Positions 45,214-53,800 of a stretch of DNA of 64,000 nucleotides are shown piece after piece. A program made the translations under genes and the position numbers. Source of the stretch: Paenibacillus piscarius (GTDB taxonomy: Bacteria > Bacillota > Bacilli > Paenibacillales > Paenibacillaceae); assembly GCF_022234545.1 (NCBI RefSeq), contig NZ_JAIEUI010000006.1:248001-312000 (forward strand), in the 5' to 3' direction. The notes under the pieces are model-generated. The model did no database searches. It was not told where the DNA came from and worked only from the letters and a program-made list of their open reading frames with translations. Each line of letters opens with the position of its first letter. Position 1 is the first letter of the stretch.

Positions 45214-46401
45214 TCAGTCGGAGGATTGCTCCGGTATGCCCTGGGGTCCGGTGGATCTGCCGTTGCCTGTAATAGCCGTCTTAACGGACACTTCCACCTG
45301 CAGCCCGGGATACATCGTCTCCCACTGCTCCTTTTTCTTCTTCCATTCTTGCGGGTAATGTCTGCGGAAGCTGTCGGCGAACCGGAAAAAGTCGGTTTTC
45401 TGCTCCTTTTGCGACATGTGAAGGGCTTGCTCAGCGAGATCCTTGAGCTTCTTCGCCCATGCCTCCTTCAGCGCCTTCACCTTCGCCGGATCAGTCAGGT
45501 TGGCATCCGTTGTATTGAGGACCACTTCTCCCTTAGCCTGAATCCCGATCTTCATCATCCACTCTCCGTTAACAATACGGGGGGTGAGCATTGTAGTGAT
45601 CTGCTTCGACAGAATCGAGAAGGAGCCGTCCTCACCTTCCAGTGCAACCGGCATGATAATATTATTCAGCTCTTTTATCATGAGCAGCACTCCGAGGCTA
45701 ACCGGCTCTTTCACAGTGAGAGTATACTTGCCGTGCTTATACAGGCTTAACCCTTTGAGTGAGGGAGTTGTTGCATTCGGGCCATCATTCGGCTCCGGCG
45801 GAGCAATCACGATACGGGTCAGAACGGCTGAACCGCTGGCACCCTGGAGGGATTGGGACAATTCCAGCATGGTAACACGTGTGCCGAGGTTCATATTAGC
45901 CATCTCCCGGAGGGATTCGGAGGTGCTCCGCTCCAGCGGGTCCAGTAAGGCAAGAATATCCCTGGCGGAATCCTGGCTGGAGAAGACAAAGGCATGTTCG
46001 CGGAACTGCGGATAACGAAGGAAGAAGTCAACGAATTCACGCAGCCCATGCTTCCCCGCCGCCTCACTGATCACAATCACCTCGCATTGGCCCCAGAACA
46101 TATGGCGGGCCACCTTCCGCTGCAGCCGGTTCAGCGCTTCGGCAATGTTCTCCCCTTTGGCCGTGCGGGTCATGGTCACGCCGCTTGCGCCTTCTCCGGC
46201 TCCGCCGCTCTCTGATCCGCCGCCTCCCTTGCGCGGGATGAAGATCTGGGCCGTCAACTGGGCCTGCCCCTCCTCATAATCCACACCTGTGGCCAGTACG
46301 ATGGCCAGGTCATTGATCTCCGTGCGGTCCCAGCATCCGGCGAGGAATATACTGCTAAGCAATAGTGCCAATAATGCTGTAATGACTCTGAAGCCCCGCA
46401 T
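45214..46401 (-). CDS. Ger(x)C family spore germination lipoprotein
   Basis: A 395-residue protein with a lipoprotein signal ending LAGC (about residue 22) and the opening motif CWDRTEINDLAIVLATGVD typical of GerAC/GerBC/GerKC. It is the outer-face C subunit of a nutrient germinant receptor. The gene follows the B-subunit gene by 13 bases. The receptor's germinant cannot be read from sequence. Confidence 0.92.
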   Translation of the reverse strand: MRGFRVITALLALLLSSIFLAGCWDRTEINDLAIVLATGVDYEEGQAQLTAQIFIPRKGGGGSESGGAGEGASGVTMTRTAKGENIAEALNRLQRKVARHMFWGQCEVIVISEAAGKHGLREFVDFFLRYPQFREHAFVFSSQDSARDILALLDPLERSTSESLREMANMNLGTRVTMLELSQSLQGASGSAVLTRIVIAPPEPNDGPNATTPSLKGLSLYKHGKYTLTVKEPVSLGVLLMIKELNNIIMPVALEGEDGSFSILSKQITTMLTPRIVNGEWMMKIGIQAKGEVVLNTTDANLTDPAKVKALKEAWAKKLKDLAEQALHMSQKEQKTDFFRFADSFRRHYPQEWKKKKEQWETMYPGLQVEVSVKTAITGNGRSTGPQGIPEQSSD

Positions 46402-46414
46402 AACCCTCCCTCCT

Positions 46415-47524
46415 TTATCCTTCAGCCTTGCTACGCCGCTTCAGCCCCTTCTTGAGCAACGCCAGTCCATAGATTGCGGCGGGAAGCCCGATCAGGAACA
46501 GCATGGTATAGATATTCGCCGAAGCACTCACCAGCGCGGCCGCCCCGGCTTCGCCGGTTACTACCCAATACGAAAACACAATACTGAGGAAGGATAGCGG
46601 AATCACCAGCGGCTTATAATCGTCAAGCCCGAACCATTCTGCGGCTGCGGTGGCGAAGATGTAGAGGAAGACAGAAATTTTGACAAAGATCCCGAAGATC
46701 CAGATCGCAATAATCAGCGCCTCGATATGCTGCAGGAAATCGGCTATCGTAATGTAACGGGCAGCAATCATCACCGGAAAAGCGAAGCTGTCCGTCAAAT
46801 CGCCCATCAGCAGCAGGCAGAACAGATTGGTCACCGTCATCGCCAGTGTCGTCACCACCAGCGTGACGAACAGCGTCCGGGCCAGTCGTTTCCTGCTGTT
46901 CACATAAGGCAGCAGGAAGGCCAGCACAATATATTCACTGAACCACGCAGCCGGAGCCACCGAGCCTTTGATAATGGGAACGAGCCCGTTCTCCATGAAC
47001 GGGAGCAGCTCGGCAGGCCGCAGCTCCCCGGTCAGTAGGACAAAGATCAGGCAGAGCATCACCACCAGCAGCGTAACGAACACCTGGGCGGTCCGGCTGA
47101 CCACCTCAATCCCCAGCCTGACATTGATCGCACAGACGATAACCATAGTGCTCATAATGACCAGCAGAGGCGTCTGCGGAAGTGCATTATTGACAATGAA
47201 CTCGCCGTATTCCAGGATAATCAGACCGTTCAGATGGGGTAAATAGAGCAGAAAGGCCAGTCCGATCAGCTTCCCCGGCAGCCATCCGGCGATCAGCAGA
47301 CTGGACTGCATAATCGTTTTGCCGGGATAGAGCCGGTTCAGTCCAAGAGAGATGCCAATCGCTACAAAGCCTGACAGCGAGCCCAATATGGGCGATAACC
47401 ACATATCATGTCCCGCATAATGCATGGTGATGCCGGGAACAGACAATATGGCGGTGGCAAGAATCGAAGGAAACACCAGATAGGCCAGTTGGGTAACGGA
47501 TATTTGCCCTTTATCAGTCAGCAT
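46415..47524 (-). CDS. GerAB-type germination permease
   Basis: A 369-residue membrane protein with about ten helices, related to amino-acid/polyamine transporters. It is the B subunit of the germinant receptor and the probable site of germinant binding. The start follows AGAGGGGGAT. It is 34 bases after the A-subunit gene. Confidence 0.92.
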   Translation of the reverse strand: MLTDKGQISVTQLAYLVFPSILATAILSVPGITMHYAGHDMWLSPILGSLSGFVAIGISLGLNRLYPGKTIMQSSLLIAGWLPGKLIGLAFLLYLPHLNGLIILEYGEFIVNNALPQTPLLVIMSTMVIVCAINVRLGIEVVSRTAQVFVTLLVVMLCLIFVLLTGELRPAELLPFMENGLVPIIKGSVAPAAWFSEYIVLAFLLPYVNSRKRLARTLFVTLVVTTLAMTVTNLFCLLLMGDLTDSFAFPVMIAARYITIADFLQHIEALIIAIWIFGIFVKISVFLYIFATAAAEWFGLDDYKPLVIPLSFLSIVFSYWVVTGEAGAAALVSASANIYTMLFLIGLPAAIYGLALLKKGLKRRSKAEG

Positions 47525-47558
47525 ATGGATCCCCCTCTATGGTGTAGTCCGGTTGCCG

Positions 47559-48983
47559 TCATTTGCTCCGGGGCTGGGAGAGCCACAGCACATCCTTCAG
47601 CCCCTTGCCGAATGTCGGAGCCGCTGGCGACAGATAGGGTCTGCCGAATGAGCGCAGACTGCTGAGGTGAATAACCACCAGAATGATGCCGAGCATCACA
47701 CCGATCAGCCCCAGCGTGCCCGCCAGAACCATCATGGGGAAGCGCAGCAGGCGGGTGGCGATGCTGGCGGAATAACGCGGGACCATGAAGGAGGCGATGC
47801 CGGTAATCGCCACAATGATGATCATTGGAGCGGAGACAATGCCCGCAGTGGTGGCTGCCTGGCCTATTATCAACGCGCCGACGATACTGACAGCAGAACC
47901 GATCTGCTTCGGCAGCCGGACGCCGGCCTCCCGCAGCGCCTCGAAGGAAATCTCCATAATAAGCGCTTCAACCAGAGCCGGAAACGGGATCTCCTCTCTC
48001 GCCCGCGCGATACTGAGCAGCAGAACCGTCGGGATCATCTCCTGATGAAAGGTAGTGATTGCGACATAAGCGGAAGGCAGCAGGAGCGACAAGGCATAGA
48101 AAATATATCTGAGCCAGCGGACAAATATGCTCATGTAAATATTCTCGTAATAGTCCTCCGGTGATTGCAGCATGGAGAACATATTAACCGGGCCGATCAG
48201 ACTGAACGGGGTCCCGTCAATCAGCAGCGCGAAGCGTCCCTCCTGCAGATTGGAGACCACCACATCAGGCCGCTCCGTAGCAATCATCTGCGGAAAAGGC
48301 GAACCAGGCTGGTCGATGATGCCCTGCTCAATATACTGGCTCTCCAGAACATCTTTGATCTTCAGGCGGCTAAGCCGCCGGTGTACTTCGGTGACCAGTT
48401 CCGGCTGAATAATGCCTTCTATATAGGCAAGGATCACATTCGTGTGGCTGTACTCCCCGATCTTCTTGGTGTGCAGCTTGAGCGAAGGCGTCTTCAGCCG
48501 CATACGCAGCAGAGACTGATTCGAGGCGAGGGTTTCAGTGAATCCGTCACGGGCTCCGCGTACAGTGGACTCTGCAGCCGGTTCTTCCGGGGTCCGTGTA
48601 GGCACCTTATATAGCGGATAGCCTGTGCCTGAAGCCTGTCCTTCCAGCAGCAGCACAGCTTCGCCGTCCAGAACAGCTTCAATGGCCTGCTCTGCAGTCG
48701 CGATCCGGTGAATTGAGGAGACCGGAAGCTGGGCCGGTAACGCCTCTGCCGGTTCAATCTCCAGACCGGCCTGCTCCAGCGGAGCCAACACCTGCTGCTC
48801 CAGCCGCTCAGTATTACAGAGTCCGGAACAGTAGACACAGAGTGCGGAAGTACGGTGAAGGGTCTGGAATGAATGGAACACAATATCATCACAACCCGCA
48901 AAAACATCCCGCAGGACCTGCTCATTCTCTGCCAGCCGCTGAGTCAACAGGATCTGTTGCTCCTTATCCGTTGCTGCCTTCAC
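47559..48983 (-). CDS. GerAA-type germination protein
   Basis: A 474-residue protein with a soluble N-terminal part of about 270 residues and four to five C-terminal helices. Diagnostic segments are VVSNLQEGRFALLIDGTPFSL, MLQSPEDYYE and LPSAYVAITTFHQEMIPT. It is the A subunit of the germinant receptor, which recent work on the family describes as forming an ion channel. The start is GTG 48983 after GGGGGAG. It is the first gene of the operon and should be expressed in the forespore; I could not identify the sigma-G promoter with confidence. Confidence 0.92.
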   Translation of the reverse strand: MKAATDKEQQILLTQRLAENEQVLRDVFAGCDDIVFHSFQTLHRTSALCVYCSGLCNTERLEQQVLAPLEQAGLEIEPAEALPAQLPVSSIHRIATAEQAIEAVLDGEAVLLLEGQASGTGYPLYKVPTRTPEEPAAESTVRGARDGFTETLASNQSLLRMRLKTPSLKLHTKKIGEYSHTNVILAYIEGIIQPELVTEVHRRLSRLKIKDVLESQYIEQGIIDQPGSPFPQMIATERPDVVVSNLQEGRFALLIDGTPFSLIGPVNMFSMLQSPEDYYENIYMSIFVRWLRYIFYALSLLLPSAYVAITTFHQEMIPTVLLLSIARAREEIPFPALVEALIMEISFEALREAGVRLPKQIGSAVSIVGALIIGQAATTAGIVSAPMIIIVAITGIASFMVPRYSASIATRLLRFPMMVLAGTLGLIGVMLGIILVVIHLSSLRSFGRPYLSPAAPTFGKGLKDVLWLSQPRSK

Positions 48984-49030
48984 GTGTACTCCCCCTGCTC
49001 TATGCCTTGAATTCCAGTTTCATAGTAATG

Positions 49031-50002
49031 TTATCCTTTGCTGCTCAGGGAAGAATTATGCAGACCGGCGTTCCAGGCTTCCCGGTTCAGCTCACCATTC
49101 AGTGCAGCAGCGGCTAGTGCCCCTGATGCGGCGGCGGCTATCGATTGATGCATCATTGTAACTGCATCCCCTGCGGCGTAAATACCGGGAACGCTGGTCT
49201 GGCCTGACTCGCTCGTCTCAAGGATGCCCAGCTCGGATACCCGGCAGCCCAGAGACTGCGGCAGATCCGTTCCCGGAGCCAGCTCGGGCCGGAAGAAGAT
49301 TCCGGTACACGGAATTTCGGTTCCGTCCGTCAGCTTCACATGGTTAACCATCCCTTCAGCGGAGGTAATCTCACGGATTGGGGTATCGAATAACGGAATC
49401 TCATGCGCACGCAATTCATCGCGTTCCGCCTCTGTGAGTTCATCGGGACCATTCGTGCAAACCGTGATCCGCTTGGACCAACCGGACAATAGCGGAGCCA
49501 TATGCTTGAGCGCCTCCCCTCTGCTGATGAGCACCAGCGGCTGGTCTCTTAATTCCCAGCCGTCGCAGTACGGGCAGACAAAGGCACTTTTCCCGTAGAC
49601 CTCGGCCAGCCCCGGAATGTCCAGCCTGCGGTCCTTCATGCCTGCGGCGAAAAGCAGCTTCTTGCTGGTAATTTTACGTCCTGAAGCTGTCTCCAGCAGG
49701 AATGCTCCATCTTCGCCGGCAATGGATATTACGGTATCTTCAATGTGAGAGACTGAGGGATAAGGTGCGAGCTGCTCGATGGCAATCCGCCGTAGCTCGA
49801 ACGGAGCAATTCCGTCCCGGGTCAGGAAGCCATGCGCTTCCCGGGTGACCGCATTACGCGGCTGTCCCGCATCGATCACAACCGTCAGTTTCCGTGCGCG
49901 CCCCAGCATCAGCGCGGCGTTAAGGCCGGCAGGGCCACCGCCGATAATTACTGCGTCTGCATTAACTGCATTTGCGGGATCATGATTTTTCAAATTCGTC
50001 AT
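49031..50002 (-). CDS. Thioredoxin-reductase-like flavoprotein with CPYC motif
   Basis: A 323-residue protein. The FAD motif GGGPAGLNAALMLGRA is at 21-36, a redox-active C143-P-Y-C146 follows (FVCPYCDGWE), and the C-terminal FAD motif is GIYAAGDAV. The usual NADPH-binding GGGxSA segment after the CxxC is replaced by LVLISRGEALK, so NADPH binding is doubtful. CPYCDG[WY]E without an NADPH motif also occurs in dithiol oxidases of the GliT/HlmI type, so an oxidase is a real alternative to a reductase. The start follows TAGGAGG. It is not clearly linked to any operon. Confidence 0.8.
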   Translation of the reverse strand: MTNLKNHDPANAVNADAVIIGGGPAGLNAALMLGRARKLTVVIDAGQPRNAVTREAHGFLTRDGIAPFELRRIAIEQLAPYPSVSHIEDTVISIAGEDGAFLLETASGRKITSKKLLFAAGMKDRRLDIPGLAEVYGKSAFVCPYCDGWELRDQPLVLISRGEALKHMAPLLSGWSKRITVCTNGPDELTEAERDELRAHEIPLFDTPIREITSAEGMVNHVKLTDGTEIPCTGIFFRPELAPGTDLPQSLGCRVSELGILETSESGQTSVPGIYAAGDAVTMMHQSIAAAASGALAAAALNGELNREAWNAGLHNSSLSSKG

Positions 50003-50588
50003 TTGTAATTCCTCCTAGTGGTTGGTGTCCAGTGTGGCGGTGACGGCAGGCTAATTCGCGGATATTAGAGACTTCTATAGTCTGTGAATATTACAAAAAA
50101 ATAGCTATCTCATCTTCCATCTGCGTCGTCCTAATAATATGCATCGCCACAATCAAGGACTATGAGTGTCTATAATAACTTTAAATTTAAATGATGTCAA
50201 CTACGCTGCTTTGTCGCGGTTTGATAGCGGATGAGCCTGGGGATTGGCGTTTACTGGAGCGAATCGTTTGCTGGATCGAATATAGTTGGATTCCCTCCAC
50301 TTGCTTAAGAACTTATGGTGTAAGCCGGGGAAACAGTTGGAAAAATGGCACTTAACTCATCAGGTTTTAGCTGAAATAGCCCAACTCGTGAATAGCAGAT
50401 GCTGTTTTTCCAATTGTTACTGGCCATCCCGCAGAATGTGGGAAACTAAGATACGTTTATCCATTTACTTACCGGCAAGGTAGGTGTAGCGTGAAATTTC
50501 TCCGTTGAATTCTCGCAGAATTAGTCCAGCTAATCGACGGCGATGCTCCTCTATATGTTGAGAGTGGTATTCACCTTTCGCAGACCGG
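50003..50588. other. Gene-free region with dyad repeat element
   Basis: No gene is confidently supported. It holds the promoter zone of the flavoprotein gene and copy B of the dyad element (50284-50475). Nothing else is recognised in 50050-50280 or 50480-50588. Confidence 0.65.
50284..50475 (+). repeat. Dyad intergenic element, copy B (open 65-codon frame)
   Basis: AGTTGGA boxes at 50284 and 50335 are 51 bp apart, and inverted TCCA boxes at 50409 and 50460 are 51 bp apart. The frame 50286-50483 is open for 65 codons with a TTG start. It aligns gap-free with copy C (37754-37557) and, through stops, with copy A (8897-9080). No ribosome site precedes it, so I treat it as a repeat and not as an established gene. 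Confidence 0.8.
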
Positions 50589-51347
50589 TCAAGGCTGCAA
50601 ATAACCGATAATTTCCATCTTCCCGCCTATTCCCGATTGAAGACCGGCAAGATGTTGTTCCTCTGCCGCAAAAATCACCGCTGTCGCCGGCCCCCCGGAT
50701 GCCTCCAGCATCTCCGTGATCCCCGGCACTGGGCGGAAGCTGCATCCATTCAGCTCAGCCATTAGTCCCGCCTCATACCCTGCTCCCTTCGAGCCGACCG
50801 GGTGAATATCATGGACTTCAGGGGCGGCCAACAGGAGCTGAAGCTGAGGGAGTGTGCATAGACTAGCCTCCTGCTCCAGCACGGCGCTGCCCACCAGCGG
50901 CTCGCCCAACATCACGATACAGTCGCCGGCCTGTGAGCAACCCAGCTTCAAGTGCGCTTCGTCTGCCTCCCCGATCACCGTAATTCCAATGCCGGTCTGG
51001 GAGGTTGCGAAGTTATCCTCCGTACTGCCGTTCACATGAGCGGCGGTGAGTCCGGCTTCCTCCAGCAGCCTGCTGATGCCCCGGATAATCTCATTGCCTG
51101 TAGGCTCCTTCTCTACAGCCAGAGTATCAACGACCGTCAGAATTTCCGCTCCAGCGGACAGCACCTCCATCACGGCTACCCTGGCCGCATAATACCCGGC
51201 GATCTCCGGCGAGGTCTGCACCGCATCCATCGGCTTGTTGCCGATGCTGGCACTGGAGTCACAGCCGATAACCAGCACCCGGCCCTCCCCTCTGCGCACT
51301 ACGGTCAGATCGCGGATTCTTTGCACCTGCGGTTTGTTCATCATCAT
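50589..51347 (-). CDS. PurM/AIR-synthase-fold protein, possibly alpha-ribazole kinase (CblS-like)
   Basis: A 252-residue cytoplasmic protein. Conserved features are IRDLTVV near the start, VIGCDSSASIGNKPMD, YYAARVAVMEVLSAGA, VVDTLAVEKEPTGNEIIRGI and NGSTEDNFATSQTGIG. These match the ATP-binding PurM-type fold, and the pattern resembles the CblS alpha-ribazole kinases of Firmicutes, which phosphorylate a cobalamin lower-ligand nucleoside. No cobalamin gene or B12 riboswitch lies nearby, so the specific name is tentative. The start follows GGAGGGG. The AraC regulator gene ends 26 bases upstream. Confidence 0.6.
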   Translation of the reverse strand: MMMNKPQVQRIRDLTVVRRGEGRVLVIGCDSSASIGNKPMDAVQTSPEIAGYYAARVAVMEVLSAGAEILTVVDTLAVEKEPTGNEIIRGISRLLEEAGLTAAHVNGSTEDNFATSQTGIGITVIGEADEAHLKLGCSQAGDCIVMLGEPLVGSAVLEQEASLCTLPQLQLLLAAPEVHDIHPVGSKGAGYEAGLMAELNGCSFRPVPGITEMLEASGGPATAVIFAAEEQHLAGLQSGIGGKMEIIGYLQP

Positions 51348-51373
51348 TCTCCCCTCCTGCGACTTGTCTCTTG

Positions 51374-52237
51374 CTAATTTCCGTTCCTGAGTGCGGCCCG
51401 GTATTCGCTCGGCGGCATCCCCGCAGCTTTGCGGAATTGCTTGGAGAAATACAGGGCGTCATTGAAGCCGACCGAGGAGGCTACCTGTTCGATGGTCAAC
51501 GGGCTTGCCAGCAGCTCCCTTGCCTTGTCCATCCTGACTTTGAGCAAATATTGCTTGGGTGACATTCCGGTGCGTTGCTTGAAGGCCTTGGACAAATGAA
51601 CCCGGTGATAGCCGAGTGAAGACGCGATGTGGTCAATGCTGAGCTGCTGGTGGAATTGCAGCGTAATCCAGCGGATCGCCTGGTCGATCTGCCGGTCGAT
51701 CATCTCCGGCATTTCGCTTGGGTGCCGCGGCAATTCGTCCAGATTGTCCTGCCCAAACCGGTGGAGCAGCAGCCGTACCCAGCCGGAGGCCTCCAGGCTC
51801 TCCAGCCGTGGATGGGCGGATTGCTTGAAGGATTGCCGGATGCCCGAATACAGGTTATGCAGCTCCGTAACCGAATCCGAATGGACGAAAGGCCGTTCCC
51901 TGGTGATCCCGACCGCCCGGAGCTGATCCAGCACGCCGATGCCCTGCAAGGCGACCCACACATAATGCCACGGGTTGTCCGCATCGGCTCTATAGCTGAA
52001 TAACATGCCCGGGATAATCACAAAGGTGTCCCCCGCCTTGCACTCCGCCGAGAACGTATCGGTCTCGAACCGGCCGCTGCCCTCAAGTACCGTATGGATC
52101 AGGTAAAAATCATGTACGGACGGCCCTATGGTATGTCCGGGAAGCGGTCTCCCCTCGCCGCTGAACAGCACGGACAGCTCCTGCTCCTCCGGCGTCAGGT
52201 TAATGCCCAGGGTGAATTGATAATGATCCGGGTCCAT
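51374..52237 (-). CDS. AraC-family regulator, divergent from melA
   Basis: A 287-residue transcription factor. An N-terminal cupin-like sensor (about 15-150) contains CKAGDTFVIIPGMLFSYRADADNPWHYVWV. A C-terminal pair of helix-turn-helix motifs (about 185-285) has IASSLGYHRVHLSKAFKQRTGMSPKQYL and FNDALYFSKQFRKAAGMPPSEY. The ATG at 52237 follows GGAGGA; a longer frame exists without a site. It is divergently placed from melA with 181 bases between the starts, the standard layout for an alpha-galactoside-responsive activator. It is the probable melA regulator. Confidence 0.88.
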   Translation of the reverse strand: MDPDHYQFTLGINLTPEEQELSVLFSGEGRPLPGHTIGPSVHDFYLIHTVLEGSGRFETDTFSAECKAGDTFVIIPGMLFSYRADADNPWHYVWVALQGIGVLDQLRAVGITRERPFVHSDSVTELHNLYSGIRQSFKQSAHPRLESLEASGWVRLLLHRFGQDNLDELPRHPSEMPEMIDRQIDQAIRWITLQFHQQLSIDHIASSLGYHRVHLSKAFKQRTGMSPKQYLLKVRMDKARELLASPLTIEQVASSVGFNDALYFSKQFRKAAGMPPSEYRAALRNGN

Positions 52238-52418
52238 GCAACATTCCTCCATATGTATCTTGTCTTTCTCCATAGCCCGCGCAGCGGTTCTATTCTATAG
52301 TGATTATATTAGAAATCAGCGTAAAAAGCTTCTGTTTCAGCACATTTCTGTCAGAATCATCGGCAAGCGGCCATAGGACAGAAGGCTTTTTCCGCATCTT
52401 ACAGGAGGCTACTCACTT

Positions 52419-53717
52419 ATGTCCAAAGTTACATTTATCGGTGCCGGAAGTACCGTCTTCGCGAAGAATGTCCTCGGCGATATCATGGCTACTCCTGCCC
52501 TGCAGGGCTTCGAGCTTGCGCTGTTCGATATCGATCTTCAGCGCTTGAATGACTCAGCAAGTATGCTCCAGAATCTGAAGAAAAGCAGCGGCAGCACTTG
52601 TACCGTAACTACCTATACTGACCGTAAGGAAGCGCTGCGCGGTGCCAAGTATGTAGTTAACGCCATACAGGTGGGCGGGTATGATCCTTGTACGATTACC
52701 GATTTTGAGATTCCGAAGAAATACGGCCTGCGCCAGACGATTGCTGACACGGTGGGCATTGGCGGGATCTTCCGCAACCTGCGCACCATTCCGGTCATGC
52801 TGGACTTCGCGACCGATATCCGTGAGGTGTGCCCGGATGCGCTGTTCCTGAATTACACGAACCCGATGGCCGTTCTGACGAATGTCATGAACACCTACGG
52901 CGGCGTGAATACGATCGGCCTGTGTCACAGCGTACAGCAATGTATTCCCGGATTATTCGACCATCTGGGCATCGACAAGACAGGCGTTCAAGCCAAAATC
53001 GCCGGCATCAACCACATGGCCTGGCTGCTTGAAGTCACCAAAGACGGCGAGGACCTCTACCCGGAGATCAAGCGGCGTGCAGCCGAGAAGCAGCTTGAAC
53101 CGCACTACGATATGGTCCGCTATGAGATGATGCTGAAATTCGGCTACTATATTACCGAGTCCTCTGAGCATAACGCCGAATACCATCCATACTTCATTAA
53201 GCGGAACTATCCCGAGCTGATCGAACGGTTCCAGATTCCGCTGGATGAATATCCGCGCCGCTGCGTGGAACAGATCAAGCAGTGGGAGCAGATGCGCGGG
53301 GAGCTGGTGAACAACCAGGATCTGACGCATGAGCGTTCCCATGAATATGCTTCATACATTCTGGAAGCCATGGAGACGGATGTGCCGTTCAAGATCGGCG
53401 GCAATGTGATGAACACCGGGCTGATCACCAACCTGCCGCGTGAAGCCTGCGTTGAGGTGCCTTGTCTCGTGGACCGAAGCGGCGTAACGCCAACCTTCGT
53501 CGGCGATCTGCCTCCGCAGTGCGCAGCGCTGAACCGGACCAATATCAACACCCAGCTCCTGACCATTGAAGCGGCTATGACGGGCAAGAAGGACCATATC
53601 TACCACGCCGCCATGCTGGACCCGCATACCGCTGCCGAGCTGTCGATGGATGACATTGTCAGCATGTGCGATGATTTGATCGAGGCCCATGGCGACTGGC
53701 TACCGAAGTATCAATAA
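52419..53717 (+). CDS. melA: GH4 alpha-galactosidase/alpha-glucosidase (MelA-like)
   Basis: A 432-residue GH4 enzyme. The NAD-binding motif FIGAGSTVFAKNV opens the protein. NYTNPM (145-150) and the metal-binding C169-H170 in GLCHSVQ are present. IADTVGIGGIFRNLRTIP matches the alpha-galactosidase branch better than the 6-phospho-glucosidases. GH4 enzymes need NAD and a divalent metal and cleave by redox elimination. It is cytoplasmic and probably handles imported melibiose or raffinose. The start follows AGGAGG. It is a single-gene unit with its own terminator. Confidence 0.9.
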   Translation: MSKVTFIGAGSTVFAKNVLGDIMATPALQGFELALFDIDLQRLNDSASMLQNLKKSSGSTCTVTTYTDRKEALRGAKYVVNAIQVGGYDPCTITDFEIPKKYGLRQTIADTVGIGGIFRNLRTIPVMLDFATDIREVCPDALFLNYTNPMAVLTNVMNTYGGVNTIGLCHSVQQCIPGLFDHLGIDKTGVQAKIAGINHMAWLLEVTKDGEDLYPEIKRRAAEKQLEPHYDMVRYEMMLKFGYYITESSEHNAEYHPYFIKRNYPELIERFQIPLDEYPRRCVEQIKQWEQMRGELVNNQDLTHERSHEYASYILEAMETDVPFKIGGNVMNTGLITNLPREACVEVPCLVDRSGVTPTFVGDLPPQCAALNRTNINTQLLTIEAAMTGKKDHIYHAAMLDPHTAAELSMDDIVSMCDDLIEAHGDWLPKYQ

Positions 53718-53729
53718 ACAGCAATAATG

Positions 53730-53776
53730 AAGGCAGCAATCCTCTGTAACAGGAGAATTGCTGCCTTATGTTTTTG
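53730..53776 (+). terminator. Terminator after melA
   Basis: AAGGCAGCAAT (53730-53740) pairs perfectly with ATTGCTGCCTT (53757-53767), with an inner CTC/GAG extension. It is followed by ATGTTTTTG on the plus strand. Confidence 0.85.
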
Positions 53777-53800
53777 CGTTACGCCCGCTTGCATAATCAT

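Noticed and set aside
50286..50483. A 65-codon plus-strand frame as a protein-coding gene
   Set aside because: Same reasons as for the homologous frame at 37557-37754; no ribosome site or neighbour supports translation.
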